From assembly GCF_900101265.1 (NCBI RefSeq), contig NZ_FMZS01000001.1:868001-932000 (forward strand): a stretch of 64,000 bases of DNA. Reading direction: 5' to 3'. The notes beneath the pieces are model-generated. The model did not search any database and was not told where the DNA came from. It saw only the letters and a list, made by a program, of their open reading frames with translations. Positions 56,345-64,000 of the stretch are shown here, piece by piece. The stretch comes from Massilia sp. PDC64. Lineage in GTDB: Bacteria; Pseudomonadota; Gammaproteobacteria; Burkholderiales; Burkholderiaceae_D. The translations under genes were made by a program, and so were the position numbers. How positions within the stretch are numbered: the stretch's first letter is position 1; the number at the start of each line of letters is the position of its first letter.

Positions 56345-56539
56345 TTTCTGTTCTCCTTCTCTGCGATGAGAAATTACGCTACATGGTTTGAACCCGTCCA
56401 ACCCGGTCTGCTTGGTCGGGCGAATTATTCATCGGCGCAAACGCGGTGTTTGCGTCAATGAATCCGGCACCAGCCGGACTGCCGCGGCAATTCGATAAAA
56501 CCCGTAAAACATCCGGGCATTCATCGCCGATTTACGCTA

Positions 56540-56559
56540 TACTGTATTTTCATACAGTA
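56540..56559. promoter_or_regulatory. LexA (SOS) box
   Basis: TACTGTATTTTCATACAGTA has the CTGT-N8-ACAG core and full outer symmetry of the LexA consensus. Promoter-like hexamers overlap it on both strands: TTTACG-16-TACAGT on plus and TTGAGC-16-TACAGT on minus. The nearest gene it could control is the histone H1-like gene on the minus strand, or an untranslated transcript to the terminator on the plus strand. Confidence 0.75.
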
Positions 56560-56668
56560 GTCGCTCAATCGGCCTCCGCGACTCTCCGGCTAATCGTCGT
56601 CGCCGACGACCGAAACGACTAAAGTCCGATGGCTCACTGCGCTGTCCACATCGCAGCCCGCGGGCCGC

Positions 56669-56724
56669 GAAAAGAAAAAGCCGCCATGCCCGACATTTAT
56701 CAGGCAATGCGGCTTGTTCTTTTC
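56669..56724 (-). terminator. intrinsic terminator downstream of the glycosyltransferase pair
   Basis: A 7-bp outer stem (AAGCCGC / GCGGCTT) and 4-bp inner stem (TGCC / GGCA) separated by a 2x2 internal loop enclose a 12-base loop. On the minus strand it is followed by TTTTTCTTTT; on the plus strand by a poorer GTTCTTTT, so it may work in both directions. Confidence 0.65.
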
Positions 56725-57052
56725 GCTAAGCTTACGTGCATACTGAATGAATCAGCGTCCCATTTTTGATCGGTTTGTTTCCCGTTCAGAGCCTCGAAAA
56801 TCGGCCTCTTCACGTTTTGACAAATTCAATCACGTAAAGTACACGAAAACCTTGTCAGTGCGCAACCCGCACACAGTATTTTTCATGTGTTTTACTGGGT
56901 GAACCAGCGATTGCATCAACCGAAACGATCGCTGCGATAACGTTTGATTCCTTCCTCGTCTTGCTTGGTCTCCAAAAACAAGCGCGCAAATCGATGCGCA
57001 TTACCTTACTACCATTTCGCATAAAGCCTTTAAATAAAGGCGATATTCGAAA

Positions 57053-58708
57053 TCAGTCCTCCGCTGCGGTGATCCGCAGCAAGTCCATCTTGCATAACCA
57101 CGCGAGTCCGCGCAGCAAAGTCGGCCGGTCGCAAGGTCCGAGCGCGTCGAGCAGCTCGTCGACCTGCATGGGCCGCGATTCGATCGATCCGAAGATCTGT
57201 CCAAACTCTTCCAGCGTCGGCAGGGACGCGTGCGCGAAGCGGTTGATCGCGAGTTCGCGATACTGGCGCAGCAGCGCAAGCGATGCGTCCGGCGCGAGCT
57301 CCACCATCGACGCCGGCGTGATCCGCATCGTCGGGTACGTGGCGAACAACTCGAACGGATCGAGCCGGTCCGGCACGACCGCAGGCAACGCGGGACCCAA
57401 GGCCGCATCGGCGCGGCGCCGTTCGTCGAGCTCGCGCCACAACGCGCGGTAGCGCCCGAACACGACGGCCCAGTCGAACTCCGCGCGCACGCGCCGGCGT
57501 GCGTTCTCGCCCAACTGGCGGCGCAGGTCGGCATCGCCGGCGAGGCGCGCGCAGGCCTGCGCGAGGGCCGGTCCGTCCACCGCGACCGCCTGGCTCGTAT
57601 GGCCGCAGTACGCGTCATAGCTGTCCACGCCGTCGTCGTAGCGCTGCGCGAGATCGAGGCCGGCGCCCGCATCGGGCATCACGGTCGGGATGCGATAACC
57701 GTCCACGCCGTCGCGCACCGTGTCGCGGTAGCCGTTCCAGTCGCTGACGATGCACGGCAGGCCCGCCGCCATCGCTTCCAGCGGCGTCAGGCCGAACGTC
57801 TCCTGCACGTTGTCCGCGAGCGAGATGAAGACGTCGGCGGCGGCCCACGCGTCGAGCTGGTTCGCGGCCACGCGGCCATCCAGCACGGACAGCGTCACGG
57901 ACGGACACAGTTGCGCGGCCGCCTCGTGGAAGGCCTTGTCGATGGTGTCGTTGGCGAAGCTGCCGCACAACACCAGGTGCACGCGCTTGCCGTCCCGCGC
58001 CGCCGCCTCGAGCGCCGCGAACATCTGTTGCGGATGCGCCTTCGCATGGAACGACAGGCGGCCGAGGAACAGGAAGGCGACGTCGCCGGCCTCGATGCCC
58101 AGGCGCCGGCGCACGGTGTCGCGGCGGGCGGTGTCGACGTTGAAGTCGGCCGCGTGCACGCCGAGCGGGATCAGGGGCAGCTGCGGCAGCTCGAAGCGCT
58201 GGGCACCGAGGCGCGCACTCAAATACTCGGCCTGGCGCTCCAGCACGCGGCGCACGCTGTCGCGCACGACACGCGACGTGCAGATCACGGCATCCCAGCT
58301 GCGCACGGGCGCCACGAGCAGGTTGGCGAGGCTCGTCATCACGGCGTGGCTGGCCGTCGTGTGCGTGATGCCGCACAGGCTGTAGCGGCGCTCGCCGAGT
58401 CCCTGGCGGCGCCACGCGAGGCGTTCGATGCCGGGCGCGGGGTGATACAGCGTGCCGTAGCGCTCCAGGTCCTGCGGGCGCCCCTGCGCGATCCAGTCGA
58501 CCTGGCCCTTGTATCCATGTTCGCGCAGCAGGCGCTCGCCTTCCGCCGCGTGGGCCTGGCCGCCGGCGAAGCAGCCGACCATGTCCAGGCCGGGGGCCGT
58601 CGCGATCGCACGCAGCAGCCCGGCGCCGGCAGCCTGGCGGCCCATCAGGTGCGGCCCTGCCGTCGAGTAGCCGTCGGGCGCGTAGTGGAAGGCGAAGCAG
58701 TCCGTCAT
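57053..58708 (-). CDS. GT4-family glycosyltransferase with C-terminal extension
   Basis: 551-residue glycosyltransferase of the GT-B fold. The donor site is clear: FLFLGRLSFHAKAHP near residue 215, then the EX7E block FGLTPLEAMAAGLPCIVSDWNGYRDT near residue 313. After the GT4 core (about residue 440) comes an unassigned tail of roughly 110 residues (LDPFELFATYPTMRITP, ELLDALG) with no recognisable motif. It overlaps the upstream glycosyltransferase by four bases. Acceptor and sugar are unknown and no polymerase, flippase or other polysaccharide gene is adjacent. Confidence 0.8.
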   Translation of the reverse strand: MTDCFAFHYAPDGYSTAGPHLMGRQAAGAGLLRAIATAPGLDMVGCFAGGQAHAAEGERLLREHGYKGQVDWIAQGRPQDLERYGTLYHPAPGIERLAWRRQGLGERRYSLCGITHTTASHAVMTSLANLLVAPVRSWDAVICTSRVVRDSVRRVLERQAEYLSARLGAQRFELPQLPLIPLGVHAADFNVDTARRDTVRRRLGIEAGDVAFLFLGRLSFHAKAHPQQMFAALEAAARDGKRVHLVLCGSFANDTIDKAFHEAAAQLCPSVTLSVLDGRVAANQLDAWAAADVFISLADNVQETFGLTPLEAMAAGLPCIVSDWNGYRDTVRDGVDGYRIPTVMPDAGAGLDLAQRYDDGVDSYDAYCGHTSQAVAVDGPALAQACARLAGDADLRRQLGENARRRVRAEFDWAVVFGRYRALWRELDERRRADAALGPALPAVVPDRLDPFELFATYPTMRITPASMVELAPDASLALLRQYRELAINRFAHASLPTLEEFGQIFGSIESRPMQVDELLDALGPCDRPTLLRGLAWLCKMDLLRITAAED

Positions 58709-59973
58709 GCGACCTCCTCCACGTCCACTCGCTCGTCCAGGGGCTTGAGCAGGTCGAGGTAGACCGGCAGGCCCACCGTTTCGAAATCGTAGCGCGTGCG
58801 CACCGTCTCGCGCCCGGCCAGGCCGACGGCCGCGATCTCGTCGCGGCGCTCGATGAGGTCGAGCGCACGGTCGGCGAGCAGCGCCGTGTCGAAGAACGGC
58901 GTCAGGAATCCGTTCTCGCCGTCGCGGATCACTTCGCGCACGGGTGCGGTATCCGAGCCCAGCACCGGCACGCCGACGGCCATCGCTTCCAGCATCGACC
59001 AGGACAGCACGAACGGATACGTCAGGTAAACGTGCAGGCTCGAGACCTGCAGCGCGCTGCGGTAGGTGGCGTACGGCACCTTCCCGAGGAAGTGCACGCG
59101 CGACCAGTCGACGGTCTCGCCGCGGCTATCCAGCTCGGCCTTGAGCGCGTCGCGGTAGCTCGCATGGCCCTGCGGCGGACGACGACCGTAGCTGACGCCG
59201 TCGCCGCCGATGACGACGACCTGCAGCCCGGGGTTCCCGGCCAGCAGCCGCGGCAGGCTGCGCATGAAGACGTGGAAGCCTCGGTAGGGTTCGAGGTTGC
59301 GCGCGACGAACGTCAGCACCGGCTGCGCGCGCGTGAGCACGGCGCCGCCGGGCAGTTGCAGCCGCGCGTGCGGATCGGGGCTCAGCTGCTGGGTGTCGAT
59401 GCCCTCGTGGACTTCGCGGATCTTGCCGCGCAGTTCGGGCGGGTGCACGCCGCGCTGCCAGGCCGTGGGCGCGACGCCGTCGTCGGCCGCCAGCAGCGAC
59501 TGCATCAGCACGGAGTTCTTGATGCGGATGCGCAGGCGGTCGTCGAAGCTCACCGGATACTCGGGATCGAAGCCGACATCCAATCCACTTGCGGCCCACC
59601 AGAACTCGCAGAACACGACGAGGCGTGCCTGCGGGAACACGTCCTTGACGAACAGGGCCTCGCCCCAGCCGGGGTGGCACACGACGACGTCGGGCACGAA
59701 GCCTTCCTGCTTCAGCGCCATGCACGTGCGCGCGACGGCCTGGCCGCGGCGCACGCAGCCTTCGAAGTGGCGCAGGTAGTGATGGGTCTTCTCGCCCGGA
59801 CCGTCCGGCCTGGCGTAGCCGATCGTGCGCACCTTCGGTCCCGCGCTCTCGCGCCGCACCGCAGTCTCTTCGCCGATCGCGACGACGTCGAAGTCGGGCC
59901 GCGTCTGCAGATACCGCATCAGCCGGCGGAACTGGCCCGGCAGATTCTGGTGGATGAAGAGGACTCGGGTCAT
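58705..59973 (-). CDS. GT4-family glycosyltransferase
   Basis: 422-residue GT-B glycosyltransferase. It starts RVLFIHQNLPGQFRRL, a typical glycine-containing acceptor loop, has VARNLEPYRGFHVFMRSLP near residue 220, and the EX7E donor motif in WSMLEAMAVGVPVLGSDTAPVREV near residue 330. I chose ATG 59973; an upstream in-frame TTG at 60000 is possible. With the downstream partner (4-base overlap) it makes a two-gene unit for adding two sugars, perhaps to a lipid, protein or exported polymer. Confidence 0.85.
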   Translation of the reverse strand: MTRVLFIHQNLPGQFRRLMRYLQTRPDFDVVAIGEETAVRRESAGPKVRTIGYARPDGPGEKTHHYLRHFEGCVRRGQAVARTCMALKQEGFVPDVVVCHPGWGEALFVKDVFPQARLVVFCEFWWAASGLDVGFDPEYPVSFDDRLRIRIKNSVLMQSLLAADDGVAPTAWQRGVHPPELRGKIREVHEGIDTQQLSPDPHARLQLPGGAVLTRAQPVLTFVARNLEPYRGFHVFMRSLPRLLAGNPGLQVVVIGGDGVSYGRRPPQGHASYRDALKAELDSRGETVDWSRVHFLGKVPYATYRSALQVSSLHVYLTYPFVLSWSMLEAMAVGVPVLGSDTAPVREVIRDGENGFLTPFFDTALLADRALDLIERRDEIAAVGLAGRETVRTRYDFETVGLPVYLDLLKPLDERVDVEEVA

Positions 59974-60098
59974 GACGTTCGGTTCGCGTGACGACGACAA
60001 GTTGGAATTGAACGCATGATAGCCTCAGACTTCGCGTCGTGGCGCGACGCACGCGTAAAATCGTGAAGAATGCGTGCGTTGGACCACGCAAGATGGCA

Positions 60099-60803
60099 TC
60101 AACGTGTCATCGAAGGTACGGACTCACGGTCCGCGATGGCGATCGCGGACCAGTGCACATCGACCACGGGCGTGCGCGTCGCGCGGTCGCGGCGGTAGCT
60201 GTGGAAGGTCCAGCGTCCATCGGCGCGCGTGTGGCACATCGTGCACTCGCCCCGGCCCGCCACGGTCTCCACGCCCGCGCGTTCGAGCTGGCGGCGCACG
60301 ATCGCGGGCAGGTCGAGCCGGCGCGGCTGCGGCGCGACGAAGCCGGGCGCGAAGTCCCAGCGCTCGACGAAACCGTCGATCACTTCCTGCCCCACTTCGT
60401 AGCAGCATGCGCGCGCGGCCGGCCCCAGCGCCGCGATCCAGTCGCCGGGATCGCCGCCGCGCGCACGCACGAGGTCCGCGAACGCCTCGACGATGCCGCC
60501 CAGCGCACCGCGCCAGCCCGCGTGCAGCGCCGCCACTTCGCGCCCGTCGCGCCGCGCCAGCAGCACCGGCACGCAATCGGCGGTGGCGATGGCCAGCAAC
60601 AGGCCGGGCCGGTCGGTGAGCATGCCGTCGGCCTCGCCGCAGTCCTCGTTCGCCTGCGTCACGACCGCGATGCGCGTGCCGTGGCGCTCGTGCTGGATGG
60701 GTCGGCGCGGCCAGTAGCCGGGCAGCAGCGCGGCCATGTCGTCATGACGCGTGCCGAAGCCGTGCACGATGGCGGGATGGTCGAGGAGCGGGCTGGTGAA
60801 CAT
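60099..60803 (-). CDS. pgeF: PgeF/YfiH family multicopper-oxidase-like protein
   Basis: 234-residue member of the YfiH/DUF152 family, described both as purine nucleoside phosphorylase/adenosine deaminase-like and as an editing enzyme that removes misincorporated L-Ser from peptidoglycan precursors. Metal ligands are in TADCVPVLLA and ALHAGWRGALGGI near residue 95-115, and CCYEVG and a C-terminal TMCHTRADGRWTFHSYRRD. ATG 60803 gives MFTSPLLD; ATG 60842 is also in frame and neither has a good ribosome-binding site. Confidence 0.85.
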   Translation of the reverse strand: MFTSPLLDHPAIVHGFGTRHDDMAALLPGYWPRRPIQHERHGTRIAVVTQANEDCGEADGMLTDRPGLLLAIATADCVPVLLARRDGREVAALHAGWRGALGGIVEAFADLVRARGGDPGDWIAALGPAARACCYEVGQEVIDGFVERWDFAPGFVAPQPRRLDLPAIVRRQLERAGVETVAGRGECTMCHTRADGRWTFHSYRRDRATRTPVVDVHWSAIAIADRESVPSMTR

Positions 60804-60917
60804 GGCGGCGTGCGGGGGGCTGGGTCGAAGTGGCGGCAGCATAGCATGCGCTGTAAAGATTTACCGGTCGAGGCCCCGTCGCTACCATGGGTCCACTTTC
60901 ACAACGACGCCACCGCC

Positions 60918-61631
60918 ATGCTTCCCCTGCTCAATCCGCAGCCGCGCGTCAGCGTGGTGCCGATCTTCGACGGCCACCGGTGCGTCATCGTCGACGACTT
61001 CATGCTCGAGCCCGGAGAGCTGGTCGACTTCGCGGCAAAGCACCACGCGCAGTTCCGGGACCTCGCGGGCAACTACTATCCCGGCCCCGAACTGCCGCTC
61101 GGCGGCGACCTCGCGGCGCGCATCCAGGACAGCTTCCTGCAGCACGCGCGCACGCCGCTGGGTGCCCGGAGGATCCTCGACATGAAGAGCCGCCTGTCGC
61201 TCGTGACGCGCCGCCCCGAGGACCTGCTGCCGGGCCAGCGCCTGCCGCACCGCGACTTCACCGGCCTGCCGGCCGGCGTCGGCGTGGGCGCCATGGTGCT
61301 GTACCTGTTCAGGGATGAGCGCTTCGGCGGCACCAGCTTCTTCAAGCCGACGATCCCGGAGCACGAGATCACGGCCCTGGAGAACGACCTGAGGCGCCGC
61401 GAGCAGGCCGGCGCAGCGATGCCGGATGTGCCGCCGACCTTCGCGATCGCGTCGAGCCGCTATTTTGAAAAGGTGCTGACGGTCGAGCCGCGCTACAACC
61501 GCGCGATCTTCTATAACGGTGGGATCTTCCACTCAGGGCATATTCACATGCCCGAGCTGATGGTCGACGATCCGCGCACGGGGCGGCTGACGGCGAATGC
61601 GTTCTTCCAGCTGCGCATGGCGGCGGGCTGA
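60918..61631 (+). CDS. DUF6445 family protein
   Basis: 237-residue protein matching the DUF6445 family. LPHRDFTGLPAGVGVGAMVLYLFRDERFGGTSFF split across residues 113-147 has the HxD and spaced ligand pattern of an iron/2-oxoglutarate-type double-stranded beta-helix, and RAIFYNGGIFHSGHI near residue 200 supplies a distal His and Arg. That makes a prolyl-hydroxylase-like oxygenase fold plausible, but this is inference. The start could also be 60846. Elsewhere the family is often found with tryptophan halogenase and TonB-receptor loci; here it is alone between pgeF and nrdB. Confidence 0.7.
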   Translation: MLPLLNPQPRVSVVPIFDGHRCVIVDDFMLEPGELVDFAAKHHAQFRDLAGNYYPGPELPLGGDLAARIQDSFLQHARTPLGARRILDMKSRLSLVTRRPEDLLPGQRLPHRDFTGLPAGVGVGAMVLYLFRDERFGGTSFFKPTIPEHEITALENDLRRREQAGAAMPDVPPTFAIASSRYFEKVLTVEPRYNRAIFYNGGIFHSGHIHMPELMVDDPRTGRLTANAFFQLRMAAG

Positions 61632-61647
61632 ATGAGGTTGCCCAAAT

Positions 61648-61674
61648 AAAAAAACCCGCCGGGTGGCGGGTTTC
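61648..61674 (-). terminator. Rho-independent terminator of the nrdAB operon
   Basis: AACCCGCC / GGCGGGTT with a 4-base loop forms an 8-bp stem. On the minus strand it is followed by seven T, making it a strong terminator 26 bases after nrdB; on the plus strand only TTTCG follows, so it works weakly for the DUF6445 gene. Confidence 0.85.
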
Positions 61675-61699
61675 GTCATGCCAGGGCTGGCGACGGGGA

Positions 61700-62803
61700 T
61701 CAGTCCCAGTTTAGCGCACCACCGGTCTGGTACTCGGTCACGCGCGTCTCGAAGAAGTTGCGTTCCTTCTTCAGGTCGATCATCTCGCTCATCCACGGGA
61801 ACGGGTTTTCCTCGTTCGGGAACAGCGGATCCAGGCCGATCTGGACGGCGCGGCGGTTCGCGATGAAGCGCAGGTAGCCCTTGAACATGGCTGCGTTCAG
61901 GCCCAGCACGCCGCGCGGCATCGTGTCTTCGGCGTAGCGGTATTCCAGGTCGACGGCCTTCAGGAACAGCTGCTTGATCTCTTCGCGGAACTCGGCGGTC
62001 CACAGCTGCGGGTTTTCCATCTTGATCGTGTTGATCAGGTCGATGCCGAAGTTGCAGTGCATCGACTCGTCGCGCAGGATGTACTGGTACTGCTCGGCGG
62101 CGCCCGTCATCTTGTTCTGGCGGCCCAGCGCGAGGATCTGCGTGAAGCCGACGTAGAAGAACAGGCCTTCCATCAGGCAAGCAAACACGATGATCGAGCG
62201 CAGCAGCTTCTGGTCGTTTTCCAGCGTGCCGGTGTGGAACGTCGGATCGTTGATGACTTCGATGAACGGGATCAGGAACTGGTCCTTGTCGCGGATCGAC
62301 GGGATCTCGTTGTAGGCGTTGAAGATTTCCTTCTCGTCCAGGCCCAGCGATTCCACGATGTACTGGTAGGCGTGCGTATGGATCGCTTCCTCGAACGCCT
62401 GGCGCAGCAGGTACTGGCGGCATTCCGGCGCCGTGATGTGGCGGTAGGTGCCCAGCACGATGTTGTTGGCGGCCAGCGAGTCGGCGGTCACGAAGAAGCC
62501 CAGGTTGCGCTTGACGATGCGGCGCTCGTCTTCCGTCAGGCCGTTCGGGTTCTTCCACAGTTCGATGTCGCGCTGCATGTTCACTTCCTGCGGCATCCAG
62601 TGGTTCGCGCAGCCGGCCAGGTATTTGTCCCACGCCCACTTGTACTTGAACGGTACGAGCTGGTTGACGTCGGTCTTGGCGTTGATGATGCGCTTGTCGT
62701 CCGCGTTCACGCGCTTGGCGACGTCGGCAGCGCTCACTTCGGGGTTGGCAGAGGTAACGGGCGCCGGTGCGGCGGTCGGTTCATCGTCCCATGACAGAGC
62801 CAT
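61700..62803 (-). CDS. nrdB: ribonucleoside-diphosphate reductase subunit beta (class I)
   Basis: 367-residue R2 subunit that holds the diiron-tyrosyl radical cofactor for making deoxyribonucleotides. Metal ligands are in [12 protein letters not shown], the [12 protein letters not shown] helix near residue 150 and [11 protein letters not shown] near residue 240. The radical Tyr is present four residues after the ligand His, so it is not a Tyr-less class Ic enzyme. Overall sequence resembles the NrdB group with an Ala/Pro-rich N-terminal extension. AAGGA precedes the ATG at 62803. nrdA lies 85 bases upstream. Confidence 0.95.
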   Translation of the reverse strand: MALSWDDEPTAAPAPVTSANPEVSAADVAKRVNADDKRIINAKTDVNQLVPFKYKWAWDKYLAGCANHWMPQEVNMQRDIELWKNPNGLTEDERRIVKRNLGFFVTADSLAANNIVLGTYRHITAPECRQYLLRQAFEEAIHTHAYQYIVESLGLDEKEIFNAYNEIPSIRDKDQFLIPFIEVINDPTFHTGTLENDQKLLRSIIVFACLMEGLFFYVGFTQILALGRQNKMTGAAEQYQYILRDESMHCNFGIDLINTIKMENPQLWTAEFREEIKQLFLKAVDLEYRYAEDTMPRGVLGLNAAMFKGYLRFIANRRAVQIGLDPLFPNEENPFPWMSEMIDLKKERNFFETRVTEYQTGGALNWD

Positions 62804-62833
62804 GATGTTTTTCCTTCTTGAATTCTTTTAGCG

Positions 62834-62859
62834 GCATCGCCCGGGAAGCCGGGCGATGC
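62834..62859 (-). promoter_or_regulatory. strong stem-loop between nrdA and nrdB
   Basis: GCATCGCCCGG pairs perfectly with CCGGGCGATGC around a 4-base loop. No U-tract follows on the minus strand. It sits 29 bases after the nrdA stop codon and 31 bases before the nrdB start, so it may block 3'-5' decay of nrdA mRNA or tune the nrdB level. Confidence 0.6.
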
Positions 62860-62888
62860 GTGGTTACGTTAAGGGTCTAATCTACCAA

Positions 62889-64000
<1,112 letters not shown>

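Larger units (their letters stand above)
56345..57052. other. 708-base non-coding region with regulatory signals
   Basis: No credible protein gene is seen. From left to right it holds the 196-base upstream region of the histone-like gene, a near-perfect LexA box (56540-56559), a 110-base stretch with a small GTCGTC/GACGAC hairpin, a terminator (56669-56724), and a relatively AT-rich segment (56725-57052) with inverted repeats CAGCGAT/ATCGCTG (56905-56934) and GCCTTTA/TAAAGGC (57026-57041) and a consensus TTGACA at 56816-56821. Short frames of 31 and 46 codons occur but lack ribosome-binding sites. Confidence 0.6.

Noticed and set aside
56429..56524. 31-codon leader peptide upstream of the histone-like gene
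   Set aside because: No Shine-Dalgarno and no composition signal; noted as possible but not supported.
56629..56769. 46-codon frame after the LexA box on the plus strand
   Set aside because: It has no ribosome-binding site and runs through the terminator hairpin, so translation is unlikely.
60039..61631. Long frame covering pgeF and the DUF6445 gene
   Set aside because: The first 270 codons are antisense to pgeF and unlike any protein; the DUF6445 domain begins near 60918.

Overview
The window is a high-GC chromosomal segment of a betaproteobacterium, most likely of the Oxalobacteraceae (Massilia/Janthinobacterium-like). This rests on gene order rather than on any marker gene: lnt-glyQ-glyS-gmhB-plsC, algH-ruvX-pyrR-pyrB-pyrX, pilGHIJ-chpA next to rubredoxin/thiD/hemL, aroQ-accB-accC-prmA-DUF3426 and mtgA-aroE all follow Burkholderiales habits. 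Coding density is high and many neighbouring genes overlap by 1, 4 or 8 bases. I saw no rRNA, tRNA, transposase, prophage or CRISPR array.

Layout. 1-5.5 kb (+): end of a membrane protein (probably lnt), glycyl-tRNA synthetase glyQS, heptose bisphosphatase gmhB, an acyltransferase and a YgjP-type metalloprotease. 5.5-9.8 kb (-): an LPS-core operon, phosphomannomutase/phosphoglucomutase-waaC-waaA plus a YcxB-like protein. 9.9-11.5 kb (-): an H-NS-family protein and a WecA/MraY-type sugar-phosphate transferase. 11.7-12.6 kb (+): apaH. 12.6-17.3 kb (-): algH-ruvX-pyrR-pyrB-pyrX-plsC, in which the dihydroorotase-like protein has lost its metal ligands. 17.4-18.9 kb (+): DNA photolyase, followed by a REP doublet. 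19-28.2 kb (-): type IV pilus chemosensory cluster pilG-pilH-pilI-pilJ-chpA without pilK or chpB. 28.3-33.2 kb: rubredoxin (-), then thiD-like, hemL, an Nramp-like carrier, an orphan oxidase-subunit-I-like protein and an exported UPF0303 protein (+). 33.2-40.1 kb: a TonB receptor with a PepSY membrane protein under a clear Fur box, corA, and a second TonB receptor. 40.1-47.3 kb (-): mpl, a YqiA-type esterase, ubiC, an RNB exonuclease, a TonB-C protein, aroE and mtgA. 47.4-54.4 kb (+): a nucleotidyltransferase-like protein, a TlpA thioredoxin, aroQ, accBC, prmA, a DUF3426 protein and a PfkB kinase. 54.5-60 kb (-): yggT, a lysine/alanine-rich histone H1-like repeat protein, a 0.7 kb non-coding region with a near-perfect LexA box, and two GT4 glycosyltransferases. 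60-64 kb: pgeF (-), a DUF6445 protein (+), and nrdB with the 3' part of nrdA (-).

Most of this is core metabolism: translation, LPS and peptidoglycan, pyrimidine, fatty acid, aromatic, heme and deoxyribonucleotide synthesis, with a twitching-motility signalling block and iron/metal uptake between. The places most worth a second look are regulatory or involve altered active sites: the SOS box beside the histone-like gene, the terminator pressed against the yggT ribosome-binding site, hairpins at the corA start and between accB/accC and nrdA/nrdB, the REP doublet, and the apparently altered catalytic residues in PyrX, the ThiD-like kinase, the RNB nuclease and the Nramp-like carrier.
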